Origin: CAUZWH01 sp965224275
Lineage (GTDB): Bacteria > Pseudomonadota > Alphaproteobacteria > SHVV01
DNA: 64,000 bases
NCBI GenBank assembly: GCA_965224275.1
Contig: CBDCYR010000011.1
Coordinates: forward strand, 310,001 to 374,000
Reading direction: 5' to 3'
This document shows, in pieces, positions 8,805 to 16,950 of the stretch. Position 1 is the stretch's first letter, and each line of letters begins with the position of its first letter. Position numbers and translations under genes: made by a program. Below the pieces are notes generated by a model that saw only the letters and a program-made list of their open reading frames with translations, was not told the origin of the DNA and searched no databases.

Positions 8805-9479
8805 GTGACCACCCGGCAGTTTGCCCTTGATTTCGAACATCGGCCGGCCCTCGGTGATGATGATTTCGTCGTTACAGGTGCCAACCGCGACGCTGTTGCA
8901 TGGATTGACCGTTGGCCCAACTGGCCGTCGGTCGGGACGGTTATCGTCGGGCCCCCCGGATCGGGCAAGACACATCTAACCAGCGTTTGGAAGGCGCGCT
9001 CCGATGCTGGGCAAATTGACCTGGAGGCGCTCGAAAAGAATCCGACTGACGCGTTCCTGGGTGCGGAACGCGCCATGGTGGTTGAGGGATTAGACCAGGA
9101 GGTCACCAAGCAAGCCGAAACCCAACTGCTCCACTTATTCAACGTGCTCGCCGAACGCGGGGGATCCATGTTGCTGACTGCTCGATCAGCCCCAGCTCAG
9201 TTGCAGCTGTCGCTGGCCGATCTCGCCTCGCGCATACGCTCGCTACCTGTTATCACGATGCAACAACCTGACGACGCGCTGCTCGGCGCAGTCTTACGCA
9301 AGCTATTCGCTGATCGACAGATGTTGGTTGGGCACGAGGTGATTCGTTACTTATTGCGTCACGGCGAGAGGTCATTCGCAGCCGCGCGGCGGCACGTCGA
9401 TACGCTTGACCGAGCTGCGCTCGAGCGCAAGCGTGAGGTGACGGTCTCCTTTGCCAGGGAAATCATCGAAGAGGTATAA
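8805..9479 (+). CDS. hda: DnaA-homologous regulator Hda/HdaA
   Basis: 224 residues from GTG 8805 (VTTRQFALDFEHRPALG, the QLxLxF-like clamp-binding N-terminus typical of Hda). Walker A is GPPGSGKTHL (about residues 49-58). The Walker B region reads AMVVEGLD, with Glu where an Asp is expected. The rest follows DnaA domain III (arginine-finger region SRIRSL; C-terminal helix RSFAAARRHVDTLDRAAL). Family role: with the DNA-loaded sliding clamp it stimulates DnaA-ATP hydrolysis and limits re-initiation. The open frame extends into the preceding gene, but GTG 8805 gives the normal N-terminus. Confidence 0.88.
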   Translation: MTTRQFALDFEHRPALGDDDFVVTGANRDAVAWIDRWPNWPSVGTVIVGPPGSGKTHLTSVWKARSDAGQIDLEALEKNPTDAFLGAERAMVVEGLDQEVTKQAETQLLHLFNVLAERGGSMLLTARSAPAQLQLSLADLASRIRSLPVITMQQPDDALLGAVLRKLFADRQMLVGHEVIRYLLRHGERSFAAARRHVDTLDRAALERKREVTVSFAREIIEEV

Positions 9480-9511
9480 AGTTTGAGTGCTTGCAAGTCC
9501 GTAACATTAGG

Positions 9512-9541
9512 TTAACATTTGCCTGTATATATCTGTATTAT
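9512..9541 (+). promoter_or_regulatory. Candidate sigma-70 promoter of ppk
   Basis: TTAACA (9512-9517), 18-bp spacer, TATTAT (9536-9541), ending 35 bp before the ppk GTG. Two copies of CTGTAT, 10 bp apart, lie within the spacer and -10. The upstream 97-bp gap holds nothing else recognisable. Confidence 0.45.
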
Positions 9542-9576
9542 AACGATAATAACGAACAAGGACTGAGGACTAACAA

Positions 9577-11748
9577 GTGAGAACGCAGCCGGAAGGCAAT
9601 GTCGCTGCTGTGACGCCTGCGAGTGGCGAAAGCTCGTCCATTGCGCCGACGTCGAACGCGCGTTTCATCAATCGTGAGTTAGCGTGGCTTGCGTTTAATG
9701 AGCGCGTGCTCGAAGAGGCCAGCAATCAGCGCCATCCGATTTTTGAACGTTTGCGATTCCTCGCAATCTCGGCGATTAACCTGGATGAATTCTACATGGT
9801 TCGGATTGCGGGACTCCGCGGCCAGGTACAAGCCGGGGTTCCGCATCGAAGCTTCGATGGATTAGCGCCTGATGAGCAGCTCACGCGTGTGGTTAAAGCC
9901 GCCACGACGCTTATCGAGCGTCAAGAGGAGGCTTGGCGCAATCTGAGGCAAGAACTGGCGGACGCTGGGATCAATGTGATCTACCCGACCGACATGGATG
10001 ATTCAGAGCGCGACTGGTTAGAACAGCACTTCCTAACGCATATCTTTCCCGTACTGACCCCGTTTGCAATCGATCCGGCCCATCCATTTCCGTTTATTCC
10101 TAACTTTGGGTTTGGTGTCGTGCTGGAACTTGCGCATCGTGAAGACGCGACGTTACGAAACGCATTGGTCCGCGTGCCCGCCCAAATTGGACGCTTCGTC
10201 AGGCTTCCTGGCAACGGTGACCGGTTCATAACGATAGAGAACACAATTGAGCTGTTTTTTGACAAACTTTTTCCGAACTATCGGGTCGTTTCACGCGGCT
10301 TGTTTCGAATTATCCGCGACAGTGACCTCGAAATTGAGGAAGAGGCAGACGATCTCGTCCAGCTGTTCGAAACCGCGCTCAAACGCCGCCGTCGTGGCAG
10401 CGTAATCCGCCTCAAATTCGATGTGGCGACTCCCAAACACCTTCAGCAATTCGTCATCGACAACCTGGAAGCCGAGGACGCAAATGTTCTTGTCGTGGAT
10501 GGACTGCTCGGTCTGTCCGAAACCGATCAATTAATCGACAACCGAAGCGCCGACCTTGTGTTTCCCTCGTACATACCGCGATTTCCCGAGCGAATCCGAG
10601 ATTACGGGGGGGACTGCTTTGCCGCTATCGGCGTCAAGGACATTATTATTCACCATCCGTATGAGAGCTTCGACGTCGTTGTTCAGTTCATTCGGCAGGC
10701 GACCAACGATCCTGACGTTGTAGCGATTAAGCAGACCCTCTATCGCACCAGCGACGATTCACCAATCGTTGAAGCGTTGATCGAAGCGGCTGAAGCTGGC
10801 AAATCGGTGACCGCGCTCGTCGAACTCAAAGCTCGTTTTGACGAAGAAGCGAACATTCGGTGGGCCCGTGATATGGAGCGCGCCGGAGTCCAGGTCGTGT
10901 TCGGGTTCATTCACTTAAAGACCCACGCCAAAGTATCACTGGTGGTTCGTCGCGAGGGTGGAGAATTACGCAGCTACAGTCATTTCGGAACCGGCAATTA
11001 CCACCCTGTCACAGCCAAGAGTTATACAGATTTATCATTCTTTACCGCCAATCCGGCGTTGTGTCGTGACGCGATGCTGCTCTTCAACTTCCTCACCGGT
11101 TACGCCCAGCCAGACCACTTTGAAAAAATATCCGTTTCGCCTCTTAATCTGCGCGATACGATTATTGAACTTATCGATAACGAGATCGACCATGCAAAGG
11201 CCGGCCGGCCCGCAGCAATATGGGCCAAGCTTAACGCTTTGGTAGATCCCGAGACGATCGACGCGCTGTACCGCGCGTCGCAAGCTGGAGTCGATATCGA
11301 ACTCGTGGTGCGCGGTGTTTGCTGCCTACGTCCGGGCGTTCCCGAATTGTCCGAAACGATCCGCGTCAAAAGCATCGTCGGGCGGTTTCTCGAGCACTCT
11401 CGCATCGTTTGCTTTGGCGCTGGGCATGGTTTGCCCTCGCCCGAGGCCAAGGTCTTCATCACGTCGGCGGATTGGATGCCGAGAAACTTTGACCATAGGG
11501 TTGAGGTCCTCATTCCGATCGAGAACCCCACCGTCCATGAACAGGTACTTGATCAGATCATGGTTACAAATCTTAGGGACGTACAGCAGACTTGGTCCAT
11601 GAATCGCGATGGAACCTATACCCGTGGGCATTTGTCAAAGGATGGCTTCGATGCCTTCGAATATTTCATGACCAACCCGAGCCTTTCGGGCCGCGGTAAA
11701 GCGTTGCGCGAATCTGGTCCGCCTAAAATAGTTCATCTCGACCACTAA
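9577..11748 (+). CDS. ppk1: Polyphosphate kinase PPK1
   Basis: 723 residues. It polymerises the gamma-phosphate of ATP into inorganic polyphosphate. The N-terminal domain starts FINRELAWLAFNERVLEEA; the two PLD-like catalytic domains contain SHFGTGNYHP with the autophosphorylated His (about 469) and RFLEHSRI with the second catalytic His (about 606), then FITSADWMPRN. Starts at GTG 9577 after AAGGACTGAGG. Only five bases separate it from ppx, so synthesis and degradation of polyphosphate are encoded together. Confidence 0.97.
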   Translation: MRTQPEGNVAAVTPASGESSSIAPTSNARFINRELAWLAFNERVLEEASNQRHPIFERLRFLAISAINLDEFYMVRIAGLRGQVQAGVPHRSFDGLAPDEQLTRVVKAATTLIERQEEAWRNLRQELADAGINVIYPTDMDDSERDWLEQHFLTHIFPVLTPFAIDPAHPFPFIPNFGFGVVLELAHREDATLRNALVRVPAQIGRFVRLPGNGDRFITIENTIELFFDKLFPNYRVVSRGLFRIIRDSDLEIEEEADDLVQLFETALKRRRRGSVIRLKFDVATPKHLQQFVIDNLEAEDANVLVVDGLLGLSETDQLIDNRSADLVFPSYIPRFPERIRDYGGDCFAAIGVKDIIIHHPYESFDVVVQFIRQATNDPDVVAIKQTLYRTSDDSPIVEALIEAAEAGKSVTALVELKARFDEEANIRWARDMERAGVQVVFGFIHLKTHAKVSLVVRREGGELRSYSHFGTGNYHPVTAKSYTDLSFFTANPALCRDAMLLFNFLTGYAQPDHFEKISVSPLNLRDTIIELIDNEIDHAKAGRPAAIWAKLNALVDPETIDALYRASQAGVDIELVVRGVCCLRPGVPELSETIRVKSIVGRFLEHSRIVCFGAGHGLPSPEAKVFITSADWMPRNFDHRVEVLIPIENPTVHEQVLDQIMVTNLRDVQQTWSMNRDGTYTRGHLSKDGFDAFEYFMTNPSLSGRGKALRESGPPKIVHLDH

Positions 11749-11753
11749 CAATC

Positions 11754-13271
11754 GTGACGCTGGCTTCGCCAAACGTCTCATCGGCCGCACGGGAAGTCGG
11801 CCAGGCTTATGTCGGCGTTATTGACATCGGGTCTAATTCCATCCGCCTGGTGGTCTATGATGGGCTGACACGTGCGCCAATGCCCGTATTCAACGAGCGT
11901 GTTTTATGCGGACTAGGGCGCCTGATTTCAACCACCGGTCGACTCGACCCAGACGGAATTGACATCGCGTTTCGTACTCTGCGCCGCTTCCAAACCATTG
12001 CCAGTGATCTCGGAGCCGAGCTAATCGATACGGTCGCCACTGCGGCCGTACGCGACGCCGTGGATGGCGCTGATTTTGAAGCACGACTGAAAAACGATCT
12101 TGGGTTACCCGTTCGAGTCCTGAGCGGCAGCGACGAAGCGCGCTTGTCGGCCCTCGGGGTGGTCTGCGGGAACCCCGGTGCGGACGGTGTGATGGGGGAT
12201 CTCGGTGGTGGTAGCCTAGAGCTGGTCGAGCTCGATCACGGCGAACCCAAGCGCAGCGTGACACTGCCTTTGGGATCTCTGCGGCTGGGATCCCTGCGGG
12301 GGCGAAAACTGAAGCGCGAGATTGATACCGCCCTTTCTGAGATTGATTGGTTGGAGAGTCGGGCCGATCGCGTGTTGTTTGCTGTTGGCGGGAGCTGGCG
12401 GTCCCTGGCGCGGCTGCATATCGCACAAAACCAATACCCCATTAGCATCGTCCATAACTACGTCATGAGCAGAGCGACGGGGGAGCAACTTGCCGGATTG
12501 ATCGCAAAGATGAGCCATGAGTCTCTTGCTGGGATCACAGGCGTGCCCAGACGACGTATCGAAAGCCTGCCCACGACGGCAATGACGCTACTCCGATTGC
12601 TGCGCCTGATTCGACCTCGCGAGGTTATCTTCTCCGCATTTGGCCTGCGCGAAGGGCTTCTTTTCGAACGCCTGTCAAAAGATGTGCGCTTGCAGGATCC
12701 GCTACTGGTCGGCTGCTACCAGCTCATCGCAAGAGATGGCCGAGGGTTCGATGATGGTGAAGCCATGTGGAACTGGTTGCGACCCGTGTTCGGCGACGTC
12801 GCGGGGGAAAAATCACGACTCTGCCGAGCCGCTTGTACATTACGCGACGTCGCCTCGCGGACTCATGCCGACTACCGTGCCGACGAGGCCCTAACTCATG
12901 TAATTCGGGCACCGTTCACGGGAGTCGATCACCCTGGTCGAATATTTCTCGGGTTGGCCTTATTTGTTCGTTACGGCGGCGAGCTCGGAGACAACTTGTC
13001 AATCCCGTACCATCGCTTAATCGATGAGCAGGCATCGAACGATGCTCTCGTCCTTGGAGCGGGACTGCGGTTAGCTTCAACCCTCGCAGCTGATGGAAAT
13101 CATCTGATAGGAGTCGGGAGTCTCCATATGGGCAGCGACAAAATTGTTTTAGCGCTTAGCCAAAAAGGCCGCTCGCTCTATAGCGACCTCGTTAATCGTC
13201 GCTTGGAGGCGTTGGCCCGCGCGGTTGGCCGTCGCGCGGAAGTCGCGGACGAAGAACTTCGAGCAACCTGA
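11754..13271 (+). CDS. ppx: Exopolyphosphatase / GppA-type phosphatase
   Basis: 505 residues, GTG start. ASKHA-fold phosphatase: VIDIGSNSIRLVVY (residues 22-35) is the phosphate-1 motif, ATAAVRDAVDG and the second phosphate loop GDLGGGSLELVEL (about 148) follow, and a C-terminal helical HD-like extension (about 320-500) gives the long Ppx form. It hydrolyses polyphosphate, and some members also pppGpp. Located directly after ppk1 and probably co-transcribed; convergent with rnd, 22 bp away. Confidence 0.93.
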   Translation: MTLASPNVSSAAREVGQAYVGVIDIGSNSIRLVVYDGLTRAPMPVFNERVLCGLGRLISTTGRLDPDGIDIAFRTLRRFQTIASDLGAELIDTVATAAVRDAVDGADFEARLKNDLGLPVRVLSGSDEARLSALGVVCGNPGADGVMGDLGGGSLELVELDHGEPKRSVTLPLGSLRLGSLRGRKLKREIDTALSEIDWLESRADRVLFAVGGSWRSLARLHIAQNQYPISIVHNYVMSRATGEQLAGLIAKMSHESLAGITGVPRRRIESLPTTAMTLLRLLRLIRPREVIFSAFGLREGLLFERLSKDVRLQDPLLVGCYQLIARDGRGFDDGEAMWNWLRPVFGDVAGEKSRLCRAACTLRDVASRTHADYRADEALTHVIRAPFTGVDHPGRIFLGLALFVRYGGELGDNLSIPYHRLIDEQASNDALVLGAGLRLASTLAADGNHLIGVGSLHMGSDKIVLALSQKGRSLYSDLVNRRLEALARAVGRRAEVADEELRAT

Positions 13272-13293
13272 GGCTCTGGTCGGCGCCGCTTGA

Positions 13294-14451
13294 CTAGGAG
13301 GGTGTGCTCACGAGCGTGAGGCGTCCGCCATCGACTGCGAGTGCGAGTTCACCCCGTTTTAGGGCGAGCGCATCCTCTCCGAACAGCTCCCGTCGCCATC
13401 CGTGCAGCGCGGGAACATTCACTTCGCCATTGGCCAGAGCGATGCGCTCTAAGTCCTCGGCGCTGGCAATGAGTTTTTGGGCGACGTCGTGGTGGTCGCT
13501 CTTCATTTTCAGCAGCACACGAAGCAATTCGACCAGCGGCCCCGCCCCGCGCGGTAGTGGTTTGCGGGTATCGGCCTGTGGAAAATCGTCGTCACTAACG
13601 GCCGCTCCTCGATCGACTGCCGCGAGGATCGCCTGCGCCTCAGGGCGTTCGGCATAGTTCTTAGGAAATGAACGCACCCGTTTGAGGTCGTCGATGCTGT
13701 GTGGCGCGTCAGCCGCGACGGCCAGAAGAACTTCGTCACGCAGTACGCGATTTCTCGGTTTGTCCCGCTGTTGGGCTTCGAGATCACGCCAAGCTGCAAG
13801 TTCCCTCAATAGAGCAAGGAATCGGCCTCCCCGATTGCGAGTCTTGATGCGCCGCCAGGCATCTTCTGGATGTGCAGCATAGGTTTCTGGATCGGCAAGA
13901 ACCGCCATTTCTTCATCAAGCCAGCGCTCCCGCCCAGAACCTTTCAAACGAGAGCGCAGCTTTTCGTATACCAGGCATAAATGAGTTACGTCTGACAGCG
14001 CATAATCAATCTGGCGTGGGCTGAGGGGACGGCGCGCCCAGTCGGTAAATTGGGAGGATTTGTCTATCTTGGCTCCGGCCAGCTTGCCGGCAAGTTTTTC
14101 GTATCCGACAGAGTCGCCAAAGCCGCACACCATGGCGGCGATTTGGGTATCAAAGAGTGGTGCCGGCACAATGCCGCGATCGTGGTGGAAGATTTCGAGG
14201 TCCTGACGGGCGGCATGAAATACTTTTACAATTTTCGGCACAGCCAGCAGATCGTAGAAAGGTGTGAGGTCAATACCTTCTGCGAGAGGATCAATCGCCG
14301 CCGCTTCTTGCCCCGCGGCAACTTGGATCAGGCACAATCGCGACCAATACGTGCTCTCACGCATGAACTCGGTATCGACCGTAATATAAGGTTGCCCGGC
14401 TAAACGCTCACACAATGCGGCGAGCGCGTCGGTGTTCTCGATAATTGGCAT
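13294..14451 (-). CDS. rnd: Ribonuclease D
   Basis: 385 residues, normal length. DEDD 3'-5' exoribonuclease: motif I YITVDTEFMRE (Asp/Glu near 22-24), motif II KVFHAARQDLEIF, motif III around QIDYALSDVTHLCLVYEKL, followed by an HRDC domain (about 210-290). It trims tRNA and other stable RNA 3' ends. Divergent from aspS across about 185 bp, convergent with ppx. Confidence 0.95.
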   Translation of the reverse strand: MPIIENTDALAALCERLAGQPYITVDTEFMRESTYWSRLCLIQVAAGQEAAAIDPLAEGIDLTPFYDLLAVPKIVKVFHAARQDLEIFHHDRGIVPAPLFDTQIAAMVCGFGDSVGYEKLAGKLAGAKIDKSSQFTDWARRPLSPRQIDYALSDVTHLCLVYEKLRSRLKGSGRERWLDEEMAVLADPETYAAHPEDAWRRIKTRNRGGRFLALLRELAAWRDLEAQQRDKPRNRVLRDEVLLAVAADAPHSIDDLKRVRSFPKNYAERPEAQAILAAVDRGAAVSDDDFPQADTRKPLPRGAGPLVELLRVLLKMKSDHHDVAQKLIASAEDLERIALANGEVNVPALHGWRRELFGEDALALKRGELALAVDGGRLTLVSTPS

Positions 14452-14636
14452 CGTCGCTGTCTATACACGAAGCGAGCATGGTCGGGCTATTCCCGTGCTT
14501 GACAATACAACCCGAACATGCGGTTTTTCGCGCCGCCGATCCTGGGCGGATGTTCAGGGGCCCATTCCGATTGGTCCGGGTCTTATCAATCGTTAGACGA
14601 TCAATCTGCCCAACGCCGAGCCGCGAGGAGCGAGCC

Positions 14637-16424
14637 ATGCATGCCTATCGAACGCACACCTGTGGCGAATTGCGCCGTGATCATGTCGGCCAAACGATCC
14701 GGCTGTCCGGTTGGGTTCATCGTAAGCGCGACCACGGCAATCTGCTGTTTGTCGATCTACGGGATCACTACGGAATTACTCAATGTGTCGTGGAATCAGG
14801 CGAAGATGGGTTCGCAACAGTCGAGGGCGTGCGATCGGAAAGCGTGATCACGGTCACCGGTCGAATCGTCGAGCGGAGCGAGGACACGGTCAACAAGGCT
14901 ATCCCGACCGGTGAAGTTGAGCTCCGGATCGAGGAACTTGCGATTCAATCGGAAGCTGCCGAGTTGCCGATGCCGGTTTTTGGTGAACAGGAATATCCAG
15001 AAGAGACCAGGCTTCGATACCGTTTCATTGATCTCAGACGCGAGCAAATGCATCGCAATATCATGCTTCGCGGTTCGGTAATTGCGAGTATTCGCCGGCG
15101 TATGCTTGAGCAAGGGTTCATGGAGTTCCAAACGCCGATTCTAACGGCCAGCTCACCAGAAGGCGCACGCGATTTCCTGGTGCCGAGCCGCCTCCATCCC
15201 GGCACGTTCTACGCCCTGCCGCAAGCGCCTCAACAATTCAAGCAACTCATTATGATTGCGGGCTTCGATCGCTACTTTCAGATCGCGCCGTGCTTTCGCG
15301 ACGAAGACGCCCGTGCCGATCGCTCGCCCGGCGAGTTCTATCAACTCGATCTTGAGATGTCTTTTGTGACCCAAGAGGACGTTTTCAGCGCGGTTGAGCC
15401 GGTATTGCACGGCGTTTTTGAGGAATTCGCCGACCGGCCGGTTTCACCACTACCGTTCCCGCGCATTCCCTACGATGAGGCGATCCTGAAATACGGTAGC
15501 GACAAACCGGACCTCGGCAATCCATTGGAAATAAGCGATGTCACGGATGTTTTTGCGGGCTCGAATTTCAAAATCTTTGCCAAGGCTGTCGCCGGGGGGG
15601 CGGTCGTCCGGGCGATTCCGGCGCCCGGCGGCGCCGGCAAACCTCGTTCGTTCTTCGACAAAATGAACGATTGGGCTCGCGAGGAGGGCGCAGCAGGCCT
15701 CGGCTATATCATCTTCGATGGCGACGAAGCGAAGGGACCGATTGCTAAGCAACTTGATACTGAGCGGTTGGCACGGATCCAGAGCGAAACTGGCGTTGCG
15801 AGCGGTGATGCGGTTTTCTTCGCTAGTGCCAAGGCACCCGCAGCGGCCGAATTGGCGGGCAAGGCGCGTACCAGAATAGCCGAGGAACTCGAGCTAATCG
15901 ACCATTCGCAGTTTCATTTCTGCTGGGTGATTGATTTTCCAATGTATGAGATCGACGAGACCACTGGAAAAATTGGCTTCAGTCACAACCCATTCTCAAT
16001 GCCGCAAGGCGGCCTGGATGCTCTGGAGTCGGAGGATCCGCTCACGATCAAAAGCTATCAGTACGACATTGTATGCAACGGCGTGGAACTCTCCAGCGGT
16101 GCGATTCGGAACCATTTGCCTGAGATAATGTTCAAAGCGTTCGAGATCGCCGGCTATTCGCGCGAAGATGTCGAAGGCAAGTTCTCTGGCATGTTGCACG
16201 GTTTAAGTTATGGGGCGCCCCCCCACGGCGGCCTTGCTCCTGGCATTGATCGGATCGTAATGCTAATCGCGAATGAGCCCAACATTCGCGAGGTCATTTT
16301 GTTTCCGATGAACCAGCGAGCCGAGGATCTAATGATGGGTGCGCCATCGGCGGCGGACATGAACCACCTGCGCGAACTTCATTTAAGGCTGGTCGCGCCG
16401 GACGCGCCAAAGGCAGCTGATTAG
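14637..16424 (+). CDS. aspS: Aspartyl-tRNA synthetase
   Basis: 595 residues from ATG 14637, placed after GAGGAGCG; the longer frame from 14445 is not supported. Layout of bacterial-type class II AspRS: N-terminal OB-fold anticodon-binding domain (GQTIRLSGWVHRKRDHGNLLF), motif 2 (FQIAPCFRDEDARADR), a GAD insertion domain (about 290-410) and motif 3 (GLAPGIDRIVML). Whether it is discriminating or also charges tRNA-Asn is not decidable here. Convergent with nrdJ; the stretch after it holds the nrdJ terminator. Confidence 0.97.
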   Translation: MHAYRTHTCGELRRDHVGQTIRLSGWVHRKRDHGNLLFVDLRDHYGITQCVVESGEDGFATVEGVRSESVITVTGRIVERSEDTVNKAIPTGEVELRIEELAIQSEAAELPMPVFGEQEYPEETRLRYRFIDLRREQMHRNIMLRGSVIASIRRRMLEQGFMEFQTPILTASSPEGARDFLVPSRLHPGTFYALPQAPQQFKQLIMIAGFDRYFQIAPCFRDEDARADRSPGEFYQLDLEMSFVTQEDVFSAVEPVLHGVFEEFADRPVSPLPFPRIPYDEAILKYGSDKPDLGNPLEISDVTDVFAGSNFKIFAKAVAGGAVVRAIPAPGGAGKPRSFFDKMNDWAREEGAAGLGYIIFDGDEAKGPIAKQLDTERLARIQSETGVASGDAVFFASAKAPAAAELAGKARTRIAEELELIDHSQFHFCWVIDFPMYEIDETTGKIGFSHNPFSMPQGGLDALESEDPLTIKSYQYDIVCNGVELSSGAIRNHLPEIMFKAFEIAGYSREDVEGKFSGMLHGLSYGAPPHGGLAPGIDRIVMLIANEPNIREVILFPMNQRAEDLMMGAPSAADMNHLRELHLRLVAPDAPKAAD

Positions 16425-16581
16425 CGCTAATCCTAGGGACGCTGTGCGCGGCCAGTGTCCTCGTCATCGCTGCGAAATAACGGCAGCGATCCTGGGCTAC
16501 CCGACAAGTCACCCGAACATTCTTCTTGCATAACAGAAAAAAGCGCTGTATTTCAACGCCCTCTTGGTGGTTCCTCACACC

Positions 16582-16608
16582 AAAAAAGAGGGGCGCCGAA
16601 GCGCCCCT
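16582..16608 (-). terminator. Rho-independent terminator of nrdJ
   Basis: On the minus strand an 8-bp perfect stem (AGGGGCGC with GCGCCCCT) closes a TTCG tetraloop and is followed, after one C, by TTTTTT. In the gene-proximal duplicate the stem is destroyed (16786-16793), so termination should occur here, after the orphan copy. Confidence 0.9.
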
Positions 16609-16661
16609 AGTTTAGCAGGGAGGACTACCAATGCTTACTAAGCGTTACTCATCGCAAGCGC

Positions 16662-16772
16662 TTACGAACAGCCGCTGGTTGAGCCGCATGTCCCGCACTT
16701 GAGGCATGTGCCGTTACGAACCAACGTAAAGTTGCCACACTCGTTGCAAGCGTCGCCCTCGTAGCCTTTCAT
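16662..16772 (-). pseudogene. Orphan 36-codon copy of the NrdJ C-terminal zinc-binding tail
   Basis: Within the distal duplicate an ATG (16770-16772) opens a 36-codon frame, identical in DNA to the last 36 codons of nrdJ and containing the five-Cys segment (CNECGNF, CLKCGTCG) plus a final GCS. No Shine-Dalgarno sequence precedes it (the upstream bases are CTTTTTTGGTGTC). Most likely it is a by-product of tandem duplication and not an expressed peptide, but its stop and frame are intact and it lies ahead of the terminator, so it is transcribed if nrdJ is. Confidence 0.7.
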
Positions 16773-16773
16773 G

Positions 16774-16950
16774 ACACCAAAAAAGCCGCGCTTCTAGTTT
16801 AGCGACTACCAATGACTAAGCGTTACTCATCGCAAGCGCTTACGAACAGCCGCTGGTTGAGCCGCATGTCCCGCACTTGAGGCATGTGCCGTTACGAACC
16901 AACGTAAAGTTGCCACACTCGTTGCAAGCGTCGCCCTCGTAGCCTTTCAT
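16774..16950 (-). repeat. Proximal copy of the nrdJ 3'-end duplication
   Basis: Contains the functional 3' end of nrdJ (stop at 16840-16842) and a degenerate remnant of the terminator region. See 16577-16772. Confidence 0.95.

Larger units (their letters stand above)
16577..16772 (-). repeat. Distal copy of tandem duplication of nrdJ 3' end
   Basis: A 196-bp segment matching 16774-16950. The 136 bp at 16637-16772 are identical to 16815-16950. The flanking blocks (ACACCAAAAAAG, CTAGTTTAGC, GACTACCAATG) are also shared but differ by three deletions totalling 19 nt in the proximal copy. This distal copy keeps the intact terminator hairpin. Confidence 0.95.
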
